A stretch of 64,000 bases of DNA from Paractinoplanes brasiliensis (GTDB lineage: Bacteria; Actinomycetota; Actinomycetes; Mycobacteriales; Micromonosporaceae): positions 1,550,001 to 1,614,000 of the forward strand of contig NZ_SNWR01000002.1 in assembly GCF_004362215.1 (NCBI RefSeq). Reading direction: 5' to 3'. Numbering within the stretch: the stretch's first letter is position 1; each line of letters starts with the position of its first letter. Of the stretch, positions 33,950 through 42,689 are shown piece after piece. The position numbers were made by a program, and so were the translations under genes. The notes below the pieces were generated by a model, which had not been told where the DNA came from, ran no database searches, and saw only the letters and a program-made list of their open reading frames with translations.

Positions 33950-34972
33950 TCAGCCGGCGGCGCTGAGGTGGTGGGCGCGGCGGTGGGCGCGGAGCACGTC
34001 GAGGCCGAAGTCGTTGCCCGGGTCACGCCAGACCGAATGGGCGTGGTTGGCGCCGCGTTGAGTGTTGTCCCACTCGATCAGCAGGCGCGGGCCCTGCACC
34101 CGGTAATAGTGCGGCTCGCCGGGACCGGTCGCGCCAGCCCAGGCGAAATGCACAGCGTCCAGCGCGTTTCCCTCGTACGCGGGAAAGGGTGAGACGGCCG
34201 CGGGAACCCGGTCGAAATACGTCGACAGCAGCGCCCGCAGCAGGTCACGTTGCCCGGCCGACAGGTCGGAACCGGCAACCCCTTTCCGCCGTACGGCGTC
34301 GTCGTCCTCACCGATCGTGGAACGGTTGCCGGTCAGCACGTCTGCGGGGGCCTCGACGGACAGGATCGCGCGGCGCCGCTGCTCGCTGTCGAGCGATTCG
34401 ACGAGCTCACGGGCCAGGTCCTCGACACGGGCCAGCGGCCGGTTGACCGCCCCGCCGAGCAACTCGGACGAGGCCGGGTCGGCGCCCAGGAAACACGGCG
34501 TGGTGGCGACCACCTCACCGTCGACGACCAGATTGTTCAGCGACACGTGGTGCCCGCCGAACCGCCACCCCCACGTGCCGCCGCCGGCCGGCTCGCCGAA
34601 GACACGCAGGTAGTAGAGGCCCGGGTCGCGGCGGCGTTCCCTGCCGGAGGAGGCCGGGAAGCCCTCGGCATGGTCGAGGACGTTCTCCAGTCCGATCGTC
34701 GTCGCGACCGTGACGTAACCCGCGCGGGACAGCCCGGTCGACACGAGCCGCATGGCCGCCTGCTGCTGAGCCGGACGCTGCTGGTGGAACGTCAGCCCAC
34801 CGTGATCGGTCGGCGTGTAGAACCAGCGCCGCCGCTCCTCGTCCGTCGCGTCGTCCGACGGCTGCGCCCCGAGGGCGATCGCTCGCTGCTCGGCGCTCAG
34901 CAGTTCCAGCCAGGCCCGCGCCGCCTCGGTCATGCGAGCAGCCAGCCCTCGGCGATCCGGTTGAGCAGCCAT
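33950..34972 (-). CDS. DUF3500-family protein
   Basis: 340 residues, cytoplasmic, without signal peptide. Characteristic stretches are RRWFYTPTDHGGLTFHQQRP, YYLRVFGEPAGGGTWGWRFG, GHHVSLNNLVVDGEVVATTP, CFLGADPA, and near the end HYYRVQGPRLLIEWDNTQRG followed by ANHAHSVWRDPGNDFG. These fit the DUF3500 family, whose members share many conserved His and Trp residues but have no established function. It is a single gene with no operon partners. Confidence 0.8.
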   Translation of the reverse strand: MAAQPDRRGLAARMTEAARAWLELLSAEQRAIALGAQPSDDATDEERRRWFYTPTDHGGLTFHQQRPAQQQAAMRLVSTGLSRAGYVTVATTIGLENVLDHAEGFPASSGRERRRDPGLYYLRVFGEPAGGGTWGWRFGGHHVSLNNLVVDGEVVATTPCFLGADPASSELLGGAVNRPLARVEDLARELVESLDSEQRRRAILSVEAPADVLTGNRSTIGEDDDAVRRKGVAGSDLSAGQRDLLRALLSTYFDRVPAAVSPFPAYEGNALDAVHFAWAGATGPGEPHYYRVQGPRLLIEWDNTQRGANHAHSVWRDPGNDFGLDVLRAHRRAHHLSAAG

Positions 34973-35053
34973 GACCCCAATCTAGTGGTCACCGGGCCTT
35001 GGCCCGCACCCGGTCGACAGCCCACTCGCCTGCGCGGCCGTGGGAGCCGTCGC

Positions 35054-35318
35054 ACCTGTTGACGGGCGCGGCCGCCTCACACCGCCCCACCACCCTCTTG
35101 ACGGGCGCCGCCCGCCTGAAACCGTCCCACTCTCTTAACGGGCACCACCGCCCGAAACCGCCCCACCCCCCTTGACAAGCACCACCGCCCCAGACCGCCC
35201 CACCGTCCTGACGGGCACCACCGCCCGAGGCCGTCCCGCCCTTTGTCGGACGCGGCCGGCCGAGGCCATCGCACTCCTCTGACGGGCGGGGCGATCTGAG
35301 CCGCTGCGCTGCTCCCAC
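35054..35318. repeat. Degenerate tandem repeat, unit about 38 bp
   Basis: About seven diverged copies of a unit with core CTTGACGGGCrCCACCGCCC followed by GAAACCGCCCCAC. The copies lie head-to-tail in the spacer between the DUF3500 gene and the FhuF-like gene. Copies carry indels, so no frame is maintained, and the sequence is probably noncoding. The rest of 34973-35372 shows no gene. Confidence 0.7.
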
Positions 35319-35372
35319 ACGCGCGGCGGTCCGGGGCCGTTTTTGTCGGGGGTCGTCCGTAGAGTGGACGGC

Positions 35373-36095
35373 ATGCCGGGTTTCGTGGACGACGCCGGGA
35401 CAGTGCTCGCGGCGGCGGCTCGGCTCGGGCCCTACTTTGCCTGGTTGCCCGAACGGGTCGCGGGCGAGCCCGATTGGCGGCCGTTCAGCGACCTGCTCCA
35501 ACCGGAGGTTGCCGCCGAGCGGGTCGCGGCCGGGCGGCGGGTGATCGCGCGCTCGGCAGGAATGGGTCCGGATCAGATCGAGGAGCGGGTGGCGGCTTCC
35601 GTGGTGTTCCTCGGGTTCGCGTCACGGCTGGTGTCTCCGCTGCTCGCGACCGCTGCGCTGACCGGTGTGATCCCAGCGGCCGCGCCCGACCGGCTGCGGT
35701 GGCGCGCCGCCGGGAGCGGGCCACTGCCCATCGCGTACGGGGAAATGGAAGCTCTCGATGGCTCGGCGCGAGAACTCAACCGGGTCGCGATCCAGGGGCT
35801 CGTCGCGCCGCTGGTCACGGTCTTCCGGCGCCGGTTCGTGCTGTCGCAGCACGTGTTGTGGGGCAATGTGGCCTCGGCGCTGGGAGGCGCGGCCGGCATG
35901 ATCGCCGACGAGCGGGCCGCCGCTCTCGCGTCGGAGCTGCTGGCCGTGCCTCCGCTGGCCGGCATGGCGACAGTGGACCGGCAGCCGCGATGGTTCCTGA
36001 GGCGCCGCAACTGCTGCCTCTACTACCGAGTCCCCGGCGGCGGCACGTGCGGCGACTGCGTCCTCGTCCGGAATGACCGGCCACGCGCGGGATAA
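35373..36095 (+). CDS. FhuF-like (2Fe-2S) ferric siderophore reductase
   Basis: 240 residues. The C-terminus has the iron-sulfur ligand pattern of FhuF proteins: NCCLYYRVPGGGTCGDC, i.e. two adjacent cysteines, ten residues, then CxxC. Upstream helices resemble the siderophore-interacting region (FSDLLQPEVAAERVAAGRRV, LSQHVLWGNVASALGGAAGM). FhuF-type enzymes reduce ferric iron in hydroxamate siderophores to release it in the cytosol. ATG 35373 is the natural start. No siderophore genes are adjacent. The 3' end of the gene shares sequence with the 71-bp repeat that follows. Confidence 0.8.
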   Translation: MPGFVDDAGTVLAAAARLGPYFAWLPERVAGEPDWRPFSDLLQPEVAAERVAAGRRVIARSAGMGPDQIEERVAASVVFLGFASRLVSPLLATAALTGVIPAAAPDRLRWRAAGSGPLPIAYGEMEALDGSARELNRVAIQGLVAPLVTVFRRRFVLSQHVLWGNVASALGGAAGMIADERAAALASELLAVPPLAGMATVDRQPRWFLRRRNCCLYYRVPGGGTCGDCVLVRNDRPRAG

Positions 36096-36315
36096 AAGGG
36101 GGCCAGAAAAACGACACATGCCGCAACCACGCCAACCTCCCCGATCACCAACCACACCCACGACAAGAGACGGCCAGAAAAACGACACGCGCCGCGACCA
36201 CGCCAACCTCCCCGATCACCAACCACACGCGGGACAAAAGGCGGCCAGAGAAAGCGGCACGTGCGGCTTCCGCGCCAACGTCCCCGATGACCGGCCACGC
36301 GCGCGATCGGAAGCG
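36070..36315. repeat. 71-bp tandem repeat beginning in the FhuF-like 3' end
   Basis: GGCCAGAAAAACGACAC and the following sequence recur at 36101, 36172 and 36243, exactly 71 bases apart, with a partial fourth copy. Each unit contains CCAACCTCCCCGATCACCAA. The segment GAATGACCGGCCACGCGCG at the end of the FhuF-like coding region is echoed at about 36287 (GATGACCGGCCACGCGCGCG). The repeats read through the stop codon, so the array includes coding and noncoding DNA. Confidence 0.85.
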
Positions 36316-36377
36316 GCACGAGTAGGAGGGGCCCGGCCAGGACGCGGCGTAGGCCGTGAAACGGCGCGGACAAGAAG

Positions 36378-36560
36378 GGGCGCGGCCAGCGAAAGCCACG
36401 ACCAGCAGGGGCGCGGCCAGCGAAAGCCACGACCTGCAGAGGCGCGGCCAGCGAAAGCCACGACCTGCAGAGGCGCGGGCAAGCAGAGACGCGGCCAAGC
36501 AGAGGCGCGGGCAAGCAGAGACGCGGCCAAGCAGAGACGCGGCCAGGCAAGAGGCATGGG
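36378..36560. repeat. 31-bp tandem repeat passing into 16-bp subunits
   Basis: GGCGCGGCCAGCGAAAGCC recurs at 36379, 36410 and 36441 (period 31). A variant with GGCGCGGGCAAGCAGAGAC follows at 36472 and 36504. The last part is built from a 16-bp subunit, GACGCGGCCAAGCAGA. No gene is supported in 36096-36594. Confidence 0.85.
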
Positions 36561-36594
36561 CAAGAATTGGCGATGCGCGGGGCAGAATGGGCCG

Positions 36595-37020
36595 GTGACT
36601 GAATTCGATCCGCGGGCGCTGCTCGCCGAGAGCCGCCTCGGTGTGCTGGCCACGCTCAAGTCGTCCGGTATGCCCCAGCTCTCCCCCGTCACGCCGTTCT
36701 ACGACCGTGAGGCCGAACGCGTCTACGTGTCGGTCGTCGAGGGCCGGGCCAAGACCACCAACGTACGCCGTGACCCCCGTGCCGCCATCGAGGTGACCAG
36801 TTCGGACGGGCGGTCGTGGGCCACCGCCGAGGGAACGGTCGAACTGATCGGCCCGAGCGACGACCCGGACGGCCCCGAGGTCGAGGCCCTGGTCGACTAC
36901 TACCGCCGGGCCGCCGGCGAGCACCCCGACTGGCAGGAGTACCGCCAGGTCATGGTCGACGACCGGCGCGTGTTGCTGGTGCTCAAGGTCGGCCACGTCT
37001 ACGGCCAGAGAATCGGGTAG
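36595..37020 (+). CDS. PPOX-class flavin/F420-dependent oxidoreductase
   Basis: 141 residues of a split-beta-barrel flavin-binding protein: LLAESRLGVLATLKSSGMPQ, SPVTPFYDREAERVYVSVVE, the phosphate-binding GRAKTTNVRRDPRAAIEVTS and a closing VLLVLKVGHVYGQRIG. The KTTNVRRDPR pattern is typical of actinobacterial F420-dependent TIGR03618-type enzymes. The substrate is unknown. GTG 36595 has only a weak ribosome site (GCAGAAT); a longer frame upstream is made of the tandem repeats. Confidence 0.82.
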   Translation: MTEFDPRALLAESRLGVLATLKSSGMPQLSPVTPFYDREAERVYVSVVEGRAKTTNVRRDPRAAIEVTSSDGRSWATAEGTVELIGPSDDPDGPEVEALVDYYRRAAGEHPDWQEYRQVMVDDRRVLLVLKVGHVYGQRIG

Positions 37021-37069
37021 GCCTACGACACGGGGAGGCCGGGATGACGACGTCAGGTGGAGGCTGCGC

Positions 37070-37840
37070 CTACGACGTCAGGTAGAAGACGGCGATCCCG
37101 GTCGCGAGCACGCCGAGCAGCAGCCGCAGCGCGGTCTCGGGCAGCCGCGGCTGCAGCCGTGCGCCCAGGAAACCGCCGATGAGGCCGCCCACCCCGCTGA
37201 GCAGCCCGAGTGTCCACTGCGGCGCGATGTCCCCGGTCGTGGTCACGGCGAGAATCCCGTACGTGGCGGCGCCCGCGATGGATGTCACAAAAGTCGCGGC
37301 GAGGGCGGCGGGGGCGATGCGGCTCATCGGCGTGCCCCGGCCGGCCAGGATCGGGCCGAGCAGCGACCCGCCGCCGATGCCGTAGACCCCACCGACCGTT
37401 CCGGCCGCCACCCCGAGACCGACGATTGTCCGGGACCGCAGCGGTGGACGGTCGGGGCGGCCGGGCCGCAGAGCTCGTACGCACAGCCACAGTCCCAGCG
37501 GCAGCAGCACCGCCCCGGCGACGATGCGGAAGGCCCCGGGACCCGGCACCAGGAACACCCGTACGCAGGCGCCGATCACCACGCCGGGCAGGGTGCCGGC
37601 CAGGAGCAGCCGGGCCAGCGGACCAGCGAACTGCCCGTTGCGGCCGTACCGCAGCAGCGCGCCCGGCCCGGAAACCACGTTGAACAGCAGGTTGGTCGGG
37701 GTGACGGCCGGGTTGGGCACGTGCAGCACGCTGAGCTGCACCGGCAGCAGGAAGACCGCCCCGGACACGCCGACCGGGGTGGTGACCAGCGCGATCAGCA
37801 GACCCGCGCCGAAGCCGCCGAGCGCGGTCTGCCATGTCAT
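37070..37840 (-). CDS. TSUP (TauE/SafE) family membrane permease
   Basis: 256 residues with about eight hydrophobic helices in two repeats. It carries family motifs TTPVGVSGAVFLLPVQLSVL and VTPTNLLFNVV in the first half, and VYGIGGGSLLGPILAGRGTP in the second. TSUP proteins move sulfite, sulfonates or other anions. It is divergent from the B12 riboswitch/nrdAB unit and nearly abuts the convergent PPOX gene. Confidence 0.87.
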   Translation of the reverse strand: MTWQTALGGFGAGLLIALVTTPVGVSGAVFLLPVQLSVLHVPNPAVTPTNLLFNVVSGPGALLRYGRNGQFAGPLARLLLAGTLPGVVIGACVRVFLVPGPGAFRIVAGAVLLPLGLWLCVRALRPGRPDRPPLRSRTIVGLGVAAGTVGGVYGIGGGSLLGPILAGRGTPMSRIAPAALAATFVTSIAGAATYGILAVTTTGDIAPQWTLGLLSGVGGLIGGFLGARLQPRLPETALRLLLGVLATGIAVFYLTS

Positions 37841-37929
37841 GCCCGGACTTTACAGACGATCATGAGGGCGCGACACGCCTGGCACACCATCTGGTGTTGC
37901 GTGTCGACACCCCCGCCCATATATGGTGT

Positions 37930-38125
37930 CTCCCGCAGCTGGTTCGAGCGCCGCGTGAGGCGGCGGTCGAGGCAAGAGGGAAGCCGGTGAAAATCCGGGA
38001 CTGCCCCGCAGCGGTGAGTGGGAACGACCGCCGTCACACAAGCACTGGGCTCGCCACGAGCCTGGGAAGCGACGGCCAGTAGGAGCGTGTTCGACGCCCA
38101 CGAGTCCGAAGACCTGCCAGCGCAC
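37930..38125 (+). promoter_or_regulatory. Cobalamin (B12) riboswitch
   Basis: Conserved cobalamin-riboswitch elements occur in order: GGGAAGCCGGTGAAAATCCG, GGACTGCCCCGCAGCGGTGA, GTGGGAACGACCGCC, CACTGGG, CCTGGGAAGCGACGGCCAGT and AGTCCGAAGACCTGCCAGC. A CATATAT -10-like element lies at 37917-37923. It controls nrdAB: with adenosylcobalamin bound, expression of the oxygen-dependent class I reductase should be shut off, as known for Streptomyces, where a B12-dependent class II enzyme takes over. Confidence 0.95.
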
Positions 38126-38174
38126 CGTACGCCGGGCCTCGGTGTGCGGTGGTCGAAGGCCGCGTGGGACGGCT

Positions 38175-38214
38175 GACGCCGTACGCCCGGGCCTTGTTAC
38201 GCCTGGGCGGCGTC
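38175..38214 (+). terminator. Expression-platform hairpin downstream of the riboswitch
   Basis: Outer arms GACGCC (38175-38180) and GGCGTC (38209-38214) enclose inner arms CGCCCGGGC (38184-38192) and GCCTGGGCG (38201-38209). This gives a long GC-rich stem about 45 bases before the nrdA start. There is no T-run, so it could be a Rho-independent-like block or could affect ribosome access. Confidence 0.6.
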
Positions 38215-38259
38215 CCCCTGCGTGTCCCGAGACCCCACGAGGGCTGGGAAGAGGGGGAC

Positions 38260-40578
38260 ATGGCACCCATGCAGGTGCGTAAACGCAACGGCGACCTGGA
38301 AACGGTCGACGTCAACAAGATCGTCAAGGCGGTCGAGCGCTGGGCCGCCGACCTGGGCGAGGTCGACCCGCTGCGGGTCGCGACCAAGACGATCAGCGGG
38401 CTCTACGACGGCGCCACCACCGAGGAACTGGACAAGCTGTCGATCCAGACGGCGGCCGAGCTGATCGGTGAGGAGCCGCAGTACTCGAAGCTGGCCGCCC
38501 GGCTGCTGGCCGCGTACGTGGACAAGGAGGTTCGCCTGCAGCAGGTGGCGAGCTTCAGCCAGTCCATCCGGTACGCGCACCAGCTGGGCCTGATCGGGGA
38601 CACGACCGCGCAGTTCGTGGCGGCTCACGCGCGCAAGCTCGACGACGCCGTGGACGTCGGCGGGGACCTGCGCTTCGAGTACTTCGGGCTGCGTACGGTG
38701 GCCGACCGTTACCTGCTGCGGCACCCGCAGTCGCGGGACGTGGTCGAGACGCCGCAGTACTTCCTGCTGCGCGTGGCATGCGGCCTGTCGCGCACCCCGG
38801 CCGAGGCGATCGGGTTCTACCGGCTGATGTCGTCGCTGGCGTATCTGCCCAGCTCGCCGACGCTGTTCAACTCGGGCACCCGGCACACGCAGATGTCGTC
38901 GTGCTTCCTGGTCGACTCGCCGCGCGACGAGCTGGACTCCATCTACGAGCGGTATCACCAGGTCGCGAAGCTGTCCAAGTTCTCCGGCGGCATCGGCATC
39001 GCCTGGTCGCGGGTGCGGGGCCGGGGCGCGTTGATCCGGGGCACGAACGGCCGCTCGAACGGCATCGTCCCGTTCCTCAAGACGCTCGACGCGGGGGTGG
39101 CCGCGGTCAACCAGGGCGGTCGTCGCAAGGGCGCGGCCTGCGTGTATCTCGAGCCGTGGCACCCGGACGTCGAGGAGTTCCTGGAGCTGCGCGACAACAC
39201 CGGCGAGGAGTCGCGCCGCACCCACAACCTGAACCTGGCCAACTGGATCCCCGACGAGTTCATGCGCCGGGTCGAGGCCGACGGCGACTGGTCGCTGATC
39301 GACCCGTCCGACGCGCCGGAGCTGCCCGACCTGTTCGGCACGGAGTTCGATCTCGCGTATCGCGCCGCCGAGAAGAAGGCCGTCAAAACCGTCAAGGCCC
39401 GGGACCTGTACGGGCGGATGATGCGCACGCTCGCCCAGACCGGCAACGGATGGATGACGTTCAAGGACCGGTCGAACGCGCTCTCCAACCAGACCGGCGC
39501 GCCCGGCAACACCATTCACCTGTCCAACCTGTGCACCGAGATCCTCGAGGTGAACAGCGACGACGAGACCGCCGTGTGCAATCTCGGCTCGATCAACCTG
39601 GGCGCGCACACCACCGCCGACGGCGTCGACTGGCCACGGTTGCGCGAGACCGTGCGTACGGCCGTGCACTTCCTCGACCGGGTCATCGACATCAACTACT
39701 ACCCGTCCGAGCAGGCCGAGAGGTCGAACCCGCGCTGGCGGCCGGTCGGGCTGGGGCTGATGGGCCTGCAGGACGCGTTCTTCACGCTGCGGCTGCCGTT
39801 CGACTCCCCCGCCGCGCGTGAGCTCTCCACCCGCGTACAGGAGGAGATCTTCCTGACCGCGCTGGAGACGTCGGCCGGTCTCGCCGAGCGTTTCGGACCC
39901 CACCCCGCGTACGCCGAGACACGCGCGGCTCAGGGGCAGCTGCACCCGGAGTTGTGGGGCGCCACGCCCGAGCAGTCCGACCGGTGGGCGGCGCTCAAGA
40001 TCCGTGTCGCGGCGACCGGTCTGCGCAACTCGCTGCTCGTCGCGATCGCTCCCACGGCCACCATCGCCTCGATCGCCGGCTGTTACGAGTGCATCGAGCC
40101 GCAGGTGTCCAACCTGTTCAAGCGTGAAACCATGTCAGGCGAGTTCCTGCAGATCAACACCTATCTCGTACGGGAACTGAAGGCTCGCGGTCTGTGGACG
40201 GCCGCGATCCGCGAGCAGATCAAGCGGGCCGAGGGGTCCGTGCAGCAGATCGCCGAACTGCCCGACGAGGTGCGCGAGCTGTTCCGCACGGCGTGGGAGT
40301 TGCCGCAACGCGCGCTGATCGACCTGGCCGCGGCGCGGGCCCCCTACATCGACCAGTCGCAGTCGCTCAACCTGTTCCTGAGCGCGCCCACCATCGGCAA
40401 GCTCTCGTCGATGTACCTGTACGCGTGGAAGGCCGGGCTGAAGACGTCGTACTACCTTCGGTCGCGCCCGGCCACCCGCATCCAGCAGGCCACCGTCTCC
40501 GTCGTGCCCGCGGTCGCCGCCGACGAGGCCGTCGCCTGCTCCCTGGAAAACCCCGAGTCCTGTGAGGCCTGTCAGTGA
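38260..40578 (+). CDS. nrdA: Ribonucleoside-diphosphate reductase class I, large (alpha) subunit
   Basis: 772 residues. An N-terminal ATP-cone (MQVRKRNGDLETVDVNKIV, residues 4-90) provides allosteric activity control. The catalytic barrel contains SSCFLVDS (redox Cys), GGIGIAWSRVRGRG, NLCTEI with the thiyl-radical Cys, and ATIASIAGCYECIEP. The C-terminal tail ends ESCEACQ, the CxxC relay for thioredoxin/glutaredoxin. GAGGGGG precedes ATG 38260. It reduces ribonucleotides with the NrdB radical and is co-transcribed under the B12 riboswitch. Overlap with nrdB is GTGA. Confidence 0.95.
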   Translation: MAPMQVRKRNGDLETVDVNKIVKAVERWAADLGEVDPLRVATKTISGLYDGATTEELDKLSIQTAAELIGEEPQYSKLAARLLAAYVDKEVRLQQVASFSQSIRYAHQLGLIGDTTAQFVAAHARKLDDAVDVGGDLRFEYFGLRTVADRYLLRHPQSRDVVETPQYFLLRVACGLSRTPAEAIGFYRLMSSLAYLPSSPTLFNSGTRHTQMSSCFLVDSPRDELDSIYERYHQVAKLSKFSGGIGIAWSRVRGRGALIRGTNGRSNGIVPFLKTLDAGVAAVNQGGRRKGAACVYLEPWHPDVEEFLELRDNTGEESRRTHNLNLANWIPDEFMRRVEADGDWSLIDPSDAPELPDLFGTEFDLAYRAAEKKAVKTVKARDLYGRMMRTLAQTGNGWMTFKDRSNALSNQTGAPGNTIHLSNLCTEILEVNSDDETAVCNLGSINLGAHTTADGVDWPRLRETVRTAVHFLDRVIDINYYPSEQAERSNPRWRPVGLGLMGLQDAFFTLRLPFDSPAARELSTRVQEEIFLTALETSAGLAERFGPHPAYAETRAAQGQLHPELWGATPEQSDRWAALKIRVAATGLRNSLLVAIAPTATIASIAGCYECIEPQVSNLFKRETMSGEFLQINTYLVRELKARGLWTAAIREQIKRAEGSVQQIAELPDEVRELFRTAWELPQRALIDLAAARAPYIDQSQSLNLFLSAPTIGKLSSMYLYAWKAGLKTSYYLRSRPATRIQQATVSVVPAVAADEAVACSLENPESCEACQ

Positions 40579-41594
40579 CCACCACCCCCGTACGGCAAAT
40601 GCTGCTCGACCCCGGCATGGACCTGACGCTGCGGCCGATGCGGTACCCCCAGTTCTTCGACCGGTTCAAGGACGCCATCAAGAACACCTGGACCGTCGAG
40701 GAGGTCGACCTGCACTCCGACCTGGCCGACCTGTCCAAGCTGTCGCCGGCCGAGCAGCACCTGGTGTCGCGGCTGGTCGCGTTCTTCGCCACCGGTGACA
40801 CGATCGTGGCCAACAATCTGGTGCTCAACCTCTATCAACACGTCAACTCGCCCGAGGGCAGGCTGTACCTGTCGCGGCAGCTGTTCGAGGAGGCCGTGCA
40901 CGTCCAGTTCTATCTGAACCTGCTCGACACGTACGTGCCCGACCTCGACGAACGCGCGGCGGCGTTCGCGGCCGTCGAGAACATCCCGTCGATCGCCCGC
41001 AAGGCCGAGTTCTGCTTCAAGTGGATCGACTCGATCTACGAACTGCGGTCGCTTTCGTCGAAGGCCGATCGACGCGCGTTCCTGCTCAACGTGATCTGCT
41101 TCGCGGCGTGCATCGAGGGCCTGTTCTTCTACGGCGCTTTCGCGTACGTGTACTTCCTGCGCTCGCGGGGGCTGCTGCACGGGCTGGCGTCCGGCACCAA
41201 CTGGGTGTTCCGCGACGAGAGCATGCACATGGCGTTCGCGTTCGACGTGGTCGACACCGTACGGGCCGAGGAGCCCGACCTGTTCGACGACGAGATGCGG
41301 CAGCAGGTGCGCGACATGCTGGCCGAGGCGGTCGAGTGCGAGGTGCAGTTCGCCGAAGACCTGCTCACCCAGGGTGTCTCCGGCATGTCCCTGGCCGACA
41401 TGCGCGAGTACCTGCAGCACGTGGCCGACCGGCGGCTGGCCGCGCTGGGCATCGAGCCACTGTACGGCAGCCGGAACCCGTTCGCCTTCATGGAGCTGCA
41501 GGACGTGCAGGAGTTGTCGAACTTCTTCGAGCGGCGCGTGTCGGCGTACCAGGTCGGCGTCTCCGGCTCGGTGTCGTTCGACGACGACTTCTGA
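40575..41594 (+). CDS. nrdB: Ribonucleoside-diphosphate reductase class I, small (beta) subunit
   Basis: 339 residues of ferritin-like fold. Metal-ligand carboxylate/His motifs appear as FEEAVHVQFYLNLLD (E and EAVH) and FRDESMHMAFAFDVVD (ExxH). The N-terminal region YPQFFDRFKDAIKNTWTVEE is typical of class Ia beta subunits. The radical-bearing tyrosine is expected near the first ExxH but was not aligned. The protein ends VGVSGSVSFDDDF, which docks NrdA. It is translated from GTG 40575, overlapping nrdA. Confidence 0.94.
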   Translation: MTTTPVRQMLLDPGMDLTLRPMRYPQFFDRFKDAIKNTWTVEEVDLHSDLADLSKLSPAEQHLVSRLVAFFATGDTIVANNLVLNLYQHVNSPEGRLYLSRQLFEEAVHVQFYLNLLDTYVPDLDERAAAFAAVENIPSIARKAEFCFKWIDSIYELRSLSSKADRRAFLLNVICFAACIEGLFFYGAFAYVYFLRSRGLLHGLASGTNWVFRDESMHMAFAFDVVDTVRAEEPDLFDDEMRQQVRDMLAEAVECEVQFAEDLLTQGVSGMSLADMREYLQHVADRRLAALGIEPLYGSRNPFAFMELQDVQELSNFFERRVSAYQVGVSGSVSFDDDF

Positions 41595-41602
41595 GATCTC
41601 CA

Positions 41603-41630
41603 GGGCGCCCGTTGCCGCGGGCGTCCCGGC
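41603..41630 (+). terminator. Hairpin after nrdB
   Basis: GGGCGCCCG and CGGGCGTCCC arms flank a short loop just after the nrdB stop, before the next operon begins at 41703. Confidence 0.5.
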
Positions 41631-41702
41631 CCACCTTGCCGCGGCAGTCTGCCCGGTGCTCTACTGGCGGGCGACCCGTCTGAGCCCGGCAGCCACACGG
41701 AG

Positions 41703-42689
41703 GTGGAGAAGATCAGCGGCCGCTCGACCCGGGTGCTCACCGGTCCACAGCTGCAGAGCCTGGAAGAGGCGATCGTCGACGCCTACCGCTCCCGCGACGC
41801 GCTCGAACGGGTGCTGCTGTACAAACTCGACAAGCGCCTGTCGCACCATGCCGACGTCAACGCGCCGCTGCCGATGATCGTGTTCCGGCTGCTCGAGGCG
41901 GCCACCGGCGGCGGCTGGCTCGAGTCGCTGGTCACAGCGGTGCTGGCCGATCGGGACGGCAATGACGCGCTGCGCAGCTGGGCCGCCGACTGCTGGGCCG
42001 CACCGGAGCCGCCCGCCGACCATCAGATGCTCGACAGCGCGTTCTTCGACCTCGACCCGCTCAAGCGCGGGATCATCCACGCCAGGACCAAGGCCACCCG
42101 CCGGGTCCTGGGGTTCGGCCTGCACGGCGCCGACCAGCTGGTCGTCAACAAGCTCTGCGAGTGGCTGCGGTACTACCTGTACGAGACCGAGCGCAAGGAC
42201 TGGCTGCACCTGCGGCCCGAACGCGGCGGGGTCGACCTGCGGCTCAAACAGGTCCGCCGCTACCTGCCCGACCTCGCCATGGTCAACGTCGTCTGCCCGA
42301 TCCTCACCGAGGGCGCGACCGAGCAGGCCGTCACCGCGTTCTGGGAGGGCATCGGTCAGCACTTCGGCGCCCACGAGTACTGGTTCGTCACGCTGTTCGT
42401 CGGTCCGGTGCACCCGGACGGGGTCGTGGTGCTGCCACCGGCGGCCGCCGACGAGACCGACCTGATCCTGTGGGCCCAGCAGCTCGTGTCGCAGCGGCAG
42501 TGGCCCCCGCGGCTGGCCGAGTCGTGGACCACGCTGATCACCGCCGAGTGCCGGACAGACGCCGGCCTCGACATGCGCATGCTGTTCGAGGCGATGGACA
42601 GCTCGATCCGCCAGGTCCGTCAATCGCCGTCGCAGTTCCGGCGGCAGCTGGAGGAAGTGGGAAGCCGTGCAGACCCGTCACCGCGTTGA
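41703..42689 (+). CDS. EAD1-containing protein, first gene of the MoxR-vWA-FtsK operon
   Basis: 328 residues. Residues 10-95 match effector-associated domain 1 (VLTGPQLQSLEEAIVDAYRS, RDALERVLLYKLDKRL, IVFRLLEAATGGGWLESLVT), a small helical death-like adaptor that recruits partners with the same domain. A second copy of this domain begins the protease at 48214-49233. Residues about 130-320 form an alpha/beta domain without a Walker motif (RVLGFGLHGADQLVVNKLCE, AVTAFWEGIGQHFGAHEYWF, VTLFVGPVHPDG) that resembles an inactive STAND-like scaffold; this second assignment is tentative. GTG 41703 follows directly on a GGAGG, an unusually short spacing; GTG 41733 is possible. It overlaps the MoxR gene by 23 bases. 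Confidence 0.75.
   Translation: MEKISGRSTRVLTGPQLQSLEEAIVDAYRSRDALERVLLYKLDKRLSHHADVNAPLPMIVFRLLEAATGGGWLESLVTAVLADRDGNDALRSWAADCWAAPEPPADHQMLDSAFFDLDPLKRGIIHARTKATRRVLGFGLHGADQLVVNKLCEWLRYYLYETERKDWLHLRPERGGVDLRLKQVRRYLPDLAMVNVVCPILTEGATEQAVTAFWEGIGQHFGAHEYWFVTLFVGPVHPDGVVVLPPAAADETDLILWAQQLVSQRQWPPRLAESWTTLITAECRTDAGLDMRMLFEAMDSSIRQVRQSPSQFRRQLEEVGSRADPSPR

Noticed and set aside
34989..36550. Several open frames across the spacer repeats on both strands
   Set aside because: They consist of translated tandem repeats rich in Arg, Gly, Pro and Trp, and the repeats carry indels that would not be tolerated in a coding frame.
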